Shown: positions 24,146 to 30,404 of the stretch, in pieces
How positions within the stretch are numbered: position 1 is the stretch's first letter
How the letters are laid out: each line of letters begins with the position of its first letter
DNA from: Bacillota bacterium
Lineage (GTDB): Bacteria > Bacillota > Clostridia > Lachnospirales > Cellulosilyticaceae
Direction: 5' to 3'
DNA: 30,404 bases
Assembly: GCA_023410675.1 (NCBI GenBank)
Contig: JAEYPM010000005.1
Location: 1-30,404, forward strand
Program-made: the position numbers and the translations under genes
The notes under the pieces: model-generated
Database searches by the model: none
The model's input: the letters and a program-made list of their open reading frames with translations, nothing else
What the model was told of the DNA's origin: nothing

Positions 24146-24837
24146 TGTTTAGCATCATTAATCATTAGCCTTGCTATAGCCTCAATATGTACTTTGGTTG
24201 TATTGATGGTCGGGACACTAAGATCATTTTCATGGATCATTAGAGGGATTTCAGTGCATCCAAGAATTACCGCATCAATATTGTACTTTGAAATATAGTG
24301 CTCTGAAATAGCAACCATTTTCTTCTTATCTTCTGGAAGGACTATTCCATTTTCAAGATTGGGAAATATGATGTTATGGAGGTTTTCTATATCCTCCGCT
24401 GAGGGAACAAAGGCACTTATGTTATGTTTAAGTAAAGCATTTTCATACATACCACTTTTCATCGTAAAGCCAGTGCCAAGTATAAGAACACTTTTATAAT
24501 TATTCTCAATAACACATTTACATGTTTCTTCAACAATACTGATAAGAGGCAGAGGCGATTGATCTTTCAGTTGATCAAAAACAATATGCGGTGTATTTGA
24601 AGCTATAGCTGCATAACAAGCACCTGCGTTTTTAAGGTTTTCTATTGCCGACACAAGAAGTTGACATACCCCATTATAATCTGATTGAGAAAAACAACCA
24701 ACGATTTCTGTCATATTAATACTATCAATCACAAGGCTTGGATAAGTTGCTAACTCATCCAGATATTTCGTGACAATTCCATTATAATAATCGATTGTCG
24801 ATGCAGGACCAATCCCGCCTATAATGCCAAATTTCAT
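24127..24837 (-). CDS. aspartate/glutamate racemase family protein
   Basis: A 236-residue Asp/Glu racemase-fold protein starting MKFGIIGGIGPAST. The start at 24837 has an AAGGGGG site; an upstream Met at 24861 is not used. These enzymes normally use two Cys as acid/base. Here the second is present (C194 in GCTEIPL) but the first position is S80 in ASNTPH. Relatives with a Thr or Ser there (E. coli YgeA has Thr) act asymmetrically, so strict Asp racemisation is doubtful. The substrate is unknown. It is 41 bases downstream of the threonine/serine exporter pair on the same strand, which hints at amino-acid metabolism in common, though the link is not proven. Confidence 0.85.
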   Translation of the reverse strand: MKFGIIGGIGPASTIDYYNGIVTKYLDELATYPSLVIDSINMTEIVGCFSQSDYNGVCQLLVSAIENLKNAGACYAAIASNTPHIVFDQLKDQSPLPLISIVEETCKCVIENNYKSVLILGTGFTMKSGMYENALLKHNISAFVPSAEDIENLHNIIFPNLENGIVLPEDKKKMVAISEHYISKYNIDAVILGCTEIPLMIHENDLSVPTINTTKVHIEAIARLMINDAKHKDCVV

Positions 24838-24878
24838 AGAAATAACCCCCTTAAATAACAAATATTAGAATAGAACAT

Positions 24879-25298
24879 CTACGTTTTTCGCCAAAGCCTT
24901 GGGAAAAGCGTCACGAGAATGATAGATCCAGCAATGACTCCAGCAATCTCAAAGGTCAAGATAAAATAACTAAGAGCTGTATTAAATTCTTGAAATAATA
25001 AATAGTACATTGTACGATAAAGCCAAACCCCAGGAACTAAAGGTATGATTCCTGATATCAAAAAGACTGTAACAGGGGTCTTTCTACGTCTAGCTAAGAA
25101 ATAAGAAAGCTGAGTAACAACAATTGAGCCGCAAAAGGTAGCCAGTACAGGAGAATAACCTTTTTGAGTAATTATCAGATTAATAAAAGAACCAATTGCA
25201 CCAACTATTCCACAGATAAATATATGTTTTTTTTGGACATGGAGTAAAATTGCATAGCATACTGCAGAAATATAGGCTCCAAAAATACTAAATATCAT
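24879..25298 (-). CDS. threonine/serine exporter, small subunit (ThrE_2/DUF3815)
   Basis: A 139-residue, four- to five-helix membrane protein matching the small half of split ThrE exporters (ending with the GIIPLVPGVWLYRTMYY motif). It overlaps the larger subunit by 4 bases (ATGA), with AAGGAGG upstream, so it is translationally coupled. In Corynebacterium both halves are fused in one ThrE protein. Together they are predicted to export Thr/Ser or related small amino acids. Substrate inferred from the family. Confidence 0.85.
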   Translation of the reverse strand: MIFSIFGAYISAVCYAILLHVQKKHIFICGIVGAIGSFINLIITQKGYSPVLATFCGSIVVTQLSYFLARRRKTPVTVFLISGIIPLVPGVWLYRTMYYLLFQEFNTALSYFILTFEIAGVIAGSIILVTLFPRLWRKT

Positions 25299-26095
25299 AT
25301 AATCCTCCTTATATAGAAGCTAATAGCAAGTGCAACACCGATACCAGCAGCAATAAAAACAGCTACTAAAATAGCTTCTACAGCTCTTGAAATGCCTGAT
25401 AAAAGCTCATCACCTATAGCATCACGTACAGAGTTAGTAAAGGCAACACCAGGTAGAAGGGGTGTAATAATACAGGTAATGATTGTATCAACATTGAGAA
25501 TATTACCTAGCAAAAAAATATCACTAAGTAAAATAGAAAGAAGAGAAACACTGAGTCCTGCTAAGAAGGCACAGATAAAAAGAACAAAATAGTTCACAGA
25601 GTATCTTTTTGACAAATGATATCGGAAATAGCCCACTAAAGCTCCCATAACAAAGGCCAAGAGAAAGTCGATTAAGTGCCCATTAAACGTAAGAGACAAA
25701 AAAGAAGCAGACAGGCCAGTGGTGATACAAAGTGTTAAAGGAGAATAAGACGTTACATTTTTTATTGTGTCAAGTCTAGAGAGGGCATCAGATAAAGTTA
25801 TGTCTTGCTGAACATAGTCTCTAGAAAGTTGATTAAGAAGCTCGACCCTGTCCAGTCTGGTGCTTCTATTTTTCACACGAGAGACCTTTGTACACATAGG
25901 AAAGCTATTGTCTTCAATAGTAACTATGATACCAGTAGGAATAACAAAAGCATCTACTTTATGATAGTTATGAGAAAGAAGGATACGAGAAATAGTGTCT
26001 TCAACACGACTTATTTCGGCACCACTTCTTAGCATTAATTCACCCACATCACAGGCAAAGTTTAAGACAATTTCATGAGTAGGTTGCTCTTTCAT
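25295..26095 (-). CDS. threonine/serine exporter, large subunit (ThrE/DUF1212)
   Basis: A 266-residue protein. The N-terminal cytoplasmic part (about 1-110) has the family motif GELMLRSGAEISRVEDTI, and about five TM helices follow (115-266). The start at 26095 has AGGAGG 6 bases upstream. An in-frame Met at 26173 would lie upstream of the predicted promoter at 26140-26168, so it is not used. It is the first gene of an operon with the small subunit and probably the racemase-like gene. Confidence 0.87.
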   Translation of the reverse strand: MKEQPTHEIVLNFACDVGELMLRSGAEISRVEDTISRILLSHNYHKVDAFVIPTGIIVTIEDNSFPMCTKVSRVKNRSTRLDRVELLNQLSRDYVQQDITLSDALSRLDTIKNVTSYSPLTLCITTGLSASFLSLTFNGHLIDFLLAFVMGALVGYFRYHLSKRYSVNYFVLFICAFLAGLSVSLLSILLSDIFLLGNILNVDTIITCIITPLLPGVAFTNSVRDAIGDELLSGISRAVEAILVAVFIAAGIGVALAISFYIRRII

Positions 26096-26139
26096 GATAA
26101 CCTCCTGTTTTTCTTGATTCAAATTGATCATTATAAATA

Positions 26140-26168
26140 AGTATACGACTATAATTATAGTGTGTAAA
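26140..26168 (-). promoter_or_regulatory. promoter of the exporter operon
   Basis: On the minus strand TTTACA (26163-26168), a 17-base spacer and TATACT (26140-26145), each one base from consensus, lie 45 bases upstream of the start codon. Confidence 0.7.
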
Positions 26169-26288
26169 GCCATGGCAGGAGATGTAAATAAATTCCAAAG
26201 TTATTAGCACTTGAAAAAATTTATTGGAGATCAAAGCCTTTAGGTTAGGAATAAGTGAAGGATTTAAGTCGTTAATATATAATAATAC

Positions 26289-26316
26289 TTGAAACATAAA
26301 GAATAATAATGATAAT
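26289..26316 (+). promoter_or_regulatory. possible iorAB promoter
   Basis: TTGAAA (26289-26294), a 16-base spacer and GATAAT (26311-26316) lie about 110 bases before iorA. Other AT-rich -10-like sequences closer to the gene make the choice uncertain. The rest of the 330-base divergent gap (26096-26425) holds the exporter promoter and nothing else I can support. Confidence 0.4.
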
Positions 26317-26425
26317 ATTAAAGATAGTACAGAATTCACATTTTAAATAGTAATAATATTATGTGAATGAGCTTAAGAGAAACAACCAGTTATTTCTCGA
26401 TAGTAGAATTTGAAGGAGGATAAAA

Positions 26426-28153
26426 ATGAAAAAGTTAATGCTCGGTAACGAGGCTATTGCAAGGGGAGCATATGAAGCAGGCTGCACAGTTGCAGCAGCA
26501 TATCCTGGCACGCCTAGTACTGAAATCACAGAGTTTATTGCAAAATATGATGAAATATATGCAGAGTGGGCACCTAATGAAAAAGTAGCATTAGAAGTTG
26601 CTATAGGAAGTGCTATAGGGGGAGCAAGAACCGTTGCATCCATGAAGCACGTTGGCCTAAATGTAGCAGCAGATCCACTTTTTACAGTAGCTTATACAGG
26701 AGTTAATGCAGGACTTGTTATTTTTGTAGCAGATGACCCAGGTATGCACAGCTCACAAAATGAGCAGGATACACGTCTTATTGCAAAAGCAGCACAAGTT
26801 CCTGTCATCGAACCATCAGATAGTATGGAATGTAAGGAATTTGTCAAATTAGGCATGGAAATAAGTGAAAAATATGATACCCCTATTATTATGAGACTTT
26901 CAACAAGAATATCTCATTCACAAAGTATTGTATCCATGCAGGAGAAAGTTAATTTTGAGCTAAAAGAATATAAAAAAGATATTTCCAAATATGTTATGAC
27001 CCCTGCAAATGCAAGACCAAGACATATAGTAGTAGAAAAAAGAATGGATCAACTTGCTAAAGATATTAAAGACCTAGGACTTTGCAAAATTGAGAATAAT
27101 GGCAGTAAAATAGGTATTATTACAAGTGGTGCTTGCTATCAATATGTAAAAGAATCAGGTGTGGAGGCAAATATTTTAAAATTAGGTATGGTGAATCCAC
27201 TGCCTTTAGATGTGATTAAAGAATTTGCTCAAACTGTAGAAAAACTATACATAGTAGAAGAATTAGAGCCATTTATTGAAGAACAAGTGCGTGCAGCAGG
27301 GATAGAAGTAAAGGGTAAAGAATTATTTGGAAGACAAGGTGAGATCACCACAAGGAAAATAAAAGAAGTGTTTGGTATGGAAGTACCTTCTTCAAGAGAT
27401 GCTGTATCCTTGCCAGTAAGGCCACCAGTATTATGCCCAGGATGTCCACATAGAGGCGTATTTACAGTACTTAAAAAACTAAACTTAACAGTACTTGGTG
27501 ATATTGGCTGTTATACTCTAGGTTCTATGGCACCACATCAAGCCATCGATGCATGTGTTTGTATGGGTGCAAGTATTGGGATGACTCATGGTATGGAAAA
27601 AGCAAGAGGAAAAGAATTTGCTAAAAACACAGTAGGAATCATTGGAGACTCTACCTTTATTCATTCAGGAATAACAGGACTTATTGATGTGGTCTATAAT
27701 AAAGGAACATCTACAGTTATTATCGCAGATAATTCTACAACAGGGATGACAGGACATCAAGAACATGCTGCAACAGGGAAAACATTAAAGGGTGAGCCAA
27801 CTTATGCGATAGATCTTGTGGCACTTTGTAAAGTAATCGGTGTGCCAAATGTAGTTGAAGTAGATGCTTATGACATGAAAGCGGTTGAAAAGGCTTTAAA
27901 AGAGGAAATAGTAAAAGATGAGCCATCAGTAATTATCACAAAAGGACCTTGTAGACTTCTGATTAAAGATACAAAAGAAAAGTATACAGTGAAAGAAGAT
28001 GAATGCATTAACTGTGGTATGTGCTTAAAACTTGGTTGCCCTGCTATTCAAAAAGGAGAAAAAAATGTTAGCATCAATGAAGCACTATGTGCAGGATGTG
28101 CTTTGTGTGAATCTGTCTGTAAAAAAGGTGCTATTAGAAAGGGAGGCAATTAA
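26426..28153 (+). CDS. iorA: indolepyruvate:ferredoxin oxidoreductase, alpha subunit
   Basis: A 575-residue thiamine-diphosphate enzyme. The N-terminal pyruvate-ferredoxin oxidoreductase-like domain (about 1-170) starts with GNEAIARGAYEAGC. The TPP-binding domain has LCPGCPHRG, GDIGCYTLG, GDSTFIHSG and NSTTGMTGHQ. Two [4Fe-4S] sites close the protein: C527, C530, C533, C538 and C555, C558, C561, C565. With IorB it oxidatively decarboxylates indolepyruvate, phenylpyruvate and related 2-oxo acids to acyl-CoA, reducing ferredoxin, in fermentation of aromatic amino acids. GAAGGAGG precedes the start. iorB follows one base after the stop. Confidence 0.95.
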   Translation: MKKLMLGNEAIARGAYEAGCTVAAAYPGTPSTEITEFIAKYDEIYAEWAPNEKVALEVAIGSAIGGARTVASMKHVGLNVAADPLFTVAYTGVNAGLVIFVADDPGMHSSQNEQDTRLIAKAAQVPVIEPSDSMECKEFVKLGMEISEKYDTPIIMRLSTRISHSQSIVSMQEKVNFELKEYKKDISKYVMTPANARPRHIVVEKRMDQLAKDIKDLGLCKIENNGSKIGIITSGACYQYVKESGVEANILKLGMVNPLPLDVIKEFAQTVEKLYIVEELEPFIEEQVRAAGIEVKGKELFGRQGEITTRKIKEVFGMEVPSSRDAVSLPVRPPVLCPGCPHRGVFTVLKKLNLTVLGDIGCYTLGSMAPHQAIDACVCMGASIGMTHGMEKARGKEFAKNTVGIIGDSTFIHSGITGLIDVVYNKGTSTVIIADNSTTGMTGHQEHAATGKTLKGEPTYAIDLVALCKVIGVPNVVEVDAYDMKAVEKALKEEIVKDEPSVIITKGPCRLLIKDTKEKYTVKEDECINCGMCLKLGCPAIQKGEKNVSINEALCAGCALCESVCKKGAIRKGGN

Positions 28154-28154
28154 C

Positions 28155-28736
28155 ATGACAAAGAATATACTTATAGTTGGTGTAGGAGGGCAAGGAACCT
28201 TACTTACAGGCCGCGTTATAGGAAATTATGCCATGTCAAAAGGATATGATGTAAAAATGTCAGAAGTTCATGGGATGGCACAACGTGGAGGAAGCGTTGT
28301 CATGCAAGTGAAATATGGTGAAAAAGTGTATTCTCCCCTTGTAGATTTAGGTGAAGCGGATGTTATTTTTGCTTTTGAACAGTTAGAAGCTCTTAGATAT
28401 ATTCAGTATCTCAAAAAAGACGGCATGGTGATTGCAAATACACAAAAAATTGATCCTATGCCTGTTGTGATGGGGATGGCAAAATATCCAGAGGATATTA
28501 TTACGCAAATCAAAAATAACTGTGAGCACACATGTTTTATTGATGCACTGACTAAAGCAAAAGAACTTGGAAATATTAAAGTTGTTAACATGATCATGAT
28601 CGGTGCTTACGCTGCATATGTTGGTGATTCTATAGAAGAATGGGAAGAAATAGTAGAAAAAACAGTGCCAAAACATACAGTGGAAATGAATAAGAAGGCA
28701 TTAGAAATAGGCTATCAAGCGTTTATAAGCAGATAA
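28155..28736 (+). CDS. iorB: indolepyruvate:ferredoxin oxidoreductase, beta subunit
   Basis: A 193-residue gamma-type subunit of the 2-oxoacid:ferredoxin oxidoreductase family, starting MTKNILIVGVGGQGTLLTGRVIGN and with SEVHGMAQRGGSV (about 35-48). ATG 28155 is chosen because GGGAGG lies just upstream, inside the end of iorA. The frame stays open further upstream, overlapping iorA, but lacks a ribosome binding site there. Adjacent and co-directional with iorA, so the two subunits are made together. Confidence 0.94.
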   Translation: MTKNILIVGVGGQGTLLTGRVIGNYAMSKGYDVKMSEVHGMAQRGGSVVMQVKYGEKVYSPLVDLGEADVIFAFEQLEALRYIQYLKKDGMVIANTQKIDPMPVVMGMAKYPEDIITQIKNNCEHTCFIDALTKAKELGNIKVVNMIMIGAYAAYVGDSIEEWEEIVEKTVPKHTVEMNKKALEIGYQAFISR

Positions 28737-28759
28737 ATGATTTCAATATAATAAAAGTA

Positions 28760-28788
28760 TGTACACTTTTTAAGTAATATATTATGAT
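28760..28788 (+). promoter_or_regulatory. probable glyA promoter
   Basis: TGTACA (28760-28765), a 17-base spacer and TATGAT (28783-28788) lie 47 bases upstream of the glyA start. No terminator is evident after iorB, so some read-through is also possible. Confidence 0.5.
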
Positions 28789-28835
28789 AAATAGAAGATA
28801 GTTTGATCTTAAGATAATTTTTTGGAGGCGAAATA

Positions 28836-30071
28836 ATGTATTCTTTAGAAGAAGTAAAATGTGTTGATCCAGCTATAGCAGAGCTGATCACAGAGGAGAC
28901 ACAAAGACAAAATAACAAAATTGAGCTTATTGCATCAGAAAATTTTGTAAGTAAAGCGGTTATGGCAGCTATGGGTAGTACACTTACAAATAAGTATGCA
29001 GAAGGTTATCCAGGTAAAAGATACTATGGTGGGTGTGAAGTCGTTGATAAAGTTGAGGACTTAGCTAGAGAAAGAGCAAAGCAACTTTTTGGTGCAGAAC
29101 ATGCAAATGTTCAGCCAAATTCAGGATCACAAGCAAACCAAGCAGTGTTTTTTGCAGTGCTTAAGCCTGGTGATACAGTAATGGGCATGAATCTTAGTCA
29201 TGGAGGGCATCTAACACATGGAAGCCCAGTTAATATATCTGGAAAACACTATAATATTATTTCTTATGAAGTAGATAAATTAACACAAAAAATAGACTAT
29301 GATAAAGTTAGAGAGTTAGCAAGAGAACATAGACCAAAGATGATCATAGCAGGGGCAAGTGCTTATTCTAGAACGATTGATTTCGCAAAATTTAGAGAGA
29401 TAGCAGATGAAATTGATGCTTATCTTATGGTGGATATGGCACATATAGCTGGTCTAGTTGCTGCAGGACTTCATCCAAATCCAGTACCTCATGCTCATTT
29501 TGTAACAACAACAACACATAAAACTTTAAGAGGACCTCGTGGGGGAATGATCCTTTGCTCACAAGAGTTTGCACAAATTATTGATAAGTCTATTTTCCCA
29601 GGTATCCAAGGTGGACCACTTATGCATGTGATAGCTGCAAAAGCTGTAAGTTTTTATGAAGCACTTCAGCCAGAATTTAAAGCTTATCAAGAGCAAATTC
29701 TTAAAAATGCACAGGCTTTAGCAAATGGTCTTATCAAACGTGGAATGACTATCGTATCAGGTGGTACAGATAATCACCTGATGAGTTTAGATGTAAGGAA
29801 TATGAACCTTACAGGAAAAAAAGCAGAGAATCTTTTAGATGAAATAGGGATTACTTGCAACAAGAATACTATCCCATTTGATCCAGAAAGCCCATTTGTA
29901 ACAAGCGGTGTAAGACTTGGTACACCAGCCGTAACCACAAGAGGCTTAAAAGAAGCAGATATGGATGAAATAGCAGATATTATCTATTTAACACTTAAAG
30001 ATTTTGAAGCAAATAAAGAGCAGTGTGCAGCTAGAGTTACAGCGTTATTAAATAAATATCCTTTATACTAA
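28836..30071 (+). CDS. glyA: serine hydroxymethyltransferase
   Basis: A 411-residue PLP enzyme converting serine and tetrahydrofolate to glycine and methylene-tetrahydrofolate. Seen in order: ELIASENFVS (30-39), EGYPGKRYYGG (56-66), VDMAHIAGLVAAG (199-211) and the PLP lysine K229 in TTTTHKTLRGPRGG. The length is normal for bacterial GlyA. TTGGAGG precedes the start. It is followed by a terminator and is monocistronic if that terminator is efficient. Confidence 0.97.
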   Translation: MYSLEEVKCVDPAIAELITEETQRQNNKIELIASENFVSKAVMAAMGSTLTNKYAEGYPGKRYYGGCEVVDKVEDLARERAKQLFGAEHANVQPNSGSQANQAVFFAVLKPGDTVMGMNLSHGGHLTHGSPVNISGKHYNIISYEVDKLTQKIDYDKVRELAREHRPKMIIAGASAYSRTIDFAKFREIADEIDAYLMVDMAHIAGLVAAGLHPNPVPHAHFVTTTTHKTLRGPRGGMILCSQEFAQIIDKSIFPGIQGGPLMHVIAAKAVSFYEALQPEFKAYQEQILKNAQALANGLIKRGMTIVSGGTDNHLMSLDVRNMNLTGKKAENLLDEIGITCNKNTIPFDPESPFVTSGVRLGTPAVTTRGLKEADMDEIADIIYLTLKDFEANKEQCAARVTALLNKYPLY

Positions 30072-30080
30072 TTTGACCCT

Positions 30081-30123
30081 AAGAGCGAGACGATTCGGAA
30101 AATGAATTGTTTTGCTCTTTTTT
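30081..30123 (+). terminator. terminator after glyA
   Basis: aagagcgagacgattc (30081-30096) pairs with gaattgttttgctctt (30104-30119) using three G-U wobbles, with a T-run through 30123. Confidence 0.85.
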
Positions 30124-30170
30124 AGAAATAAGCTTATAGAGGAAAGTATAGTACAAAAGGGGGGGTAAGA

Positions 30171-30404
30171 GTGATTGATGATGATCAAAAAAATAAGCTG
30201 CTTGATCATTTACAACAGGTAGAAGGGTATATTGAAGCTGAAGACATTTATGTTGGTGTTAATGGACATGGACATTTAAAATATATTCAAGCGACAAGAG
30301 TGGGGCTAATAAAGCTAGGAATATTTATGATACAATCAGCCTTTTCTCATGAAAAATATATTAATATGGATTCAGAAGATGAAACTTTAGAATGGATTGA
30401 TCCT
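30171..30404 (+). CDS. hypothetical protein, N-terminal part (cut by window edge)
   Basis: A GTG start at 30171 with a GGGGGGG-type site just upstream opens a frame of 78 codons that reaches the window end without a stop. The visible part is soluble and charged (starting MIDDDQKNKLLDHL, with VNGHGHLKYIQATRVGLIKLGIF). I do not recognise it. Codon use is like its neighbours. Confidence 0.6.
   Translation, partial: MIDDDQKNKLLDHLQQVEGYIEAEDIYVGVNGHGHLKYIQATRVGLIKLGIFMIQSAFSHEKYINMDSEDETLEWIDP

Noticed and set aside
26359..26643. Minus-strand frame of 94 codons
   Set aside because: Antisense to the start of iorA, no ribosome binding site, and iorA is unambiguous.
1..30404. CRISPR arrays, prophage genes, restriction or toxin-antitoxin systems
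   Set aside because: No regularly spaced repeats of CRISPR type and no reading frame resembling such proteins was seen.

Overview
The window looks like a chromosomal segment of a low-GC, anaerobic, probably spore-forming member of the Firmicutes (class Clostridia, Lachnospiraceae or Cellulosilyticum-like). The reasons are AT-rich DNA with strong AGGAGG-type ribosome binding sites, tRNAs without encoded CCA, a T-box leader in front of hisS-aspS, a DUF4364 protein, an [FeFe]-hydrogenase maturase (HydE), an indolepyruvate:ferredoxin oxidoreductase, and a candidate late-sporulation promoter. The genus is an inference.

Layout. Bases 1-126 hold what looks like the terminal repeats of an IS21-type insertion sequence, followed by a strong promoter and a tRNA-Gly/tRNA-Pro pair (215-368). 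Minus-strand housekeeping genes follow: a DUF4364 winged-helix protein, a TIGR01212-type radical SAM protein and a small unknown protein. From 2.6 to 10.2 kb lies a phosphate regulon: phoP-phoR, then (after an inverted RlmL-type rRNA methyltransferase) pstS-pstC-pstA-pstB-phoU. The sensor kinase pair is expected to control the Pst transporter, with PhoU linking transporter state to PhoR. Next come a DHH phosphoesterase with an unassigned C-terminal half, a membrane-anchored FMN-binding-like protein, deoC, and two multi-pass membrane proteins (one of DUF4173/DUF4153 type).

From 16.1 to 20.6 kb is a translation operon: a T-box riboswitch whose specifier (GAC, overlapping a His codon CAU) and UGGC acceptor-binding sequence both point to tRNA-Asp, then hisS, aspS and, unexpectedly, hydE. 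A 363-base gap holds a possible small RNA or small protein, followed by an RseC-like redox membrane protein. At 21.4-24.1 kb two genes end at bidirectional terminators and are transcribed away from each other: a cytoplasmic five-repeat, beta-propeller-like protein with a coiled-coil tail, and a 25-cysteine protein preceded by a sigma-K-like promoter (AC-N17-CATATAATA). The latter is the best candidate here for something undescribed, possibly a disulfide-crosslinked spore-surface component.

The right end holds an Asp/Glu racemase-family protein with Ser in place of the first catalytic Cys, a split threonine/serine exporter (ThrE type), iorA-iorB for aromatic amino acid fermentation, glyA, and the start of one more unknown gene cut by the window edge. 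No CRISPR array, prophage, complete IS element or rRNA was seen.
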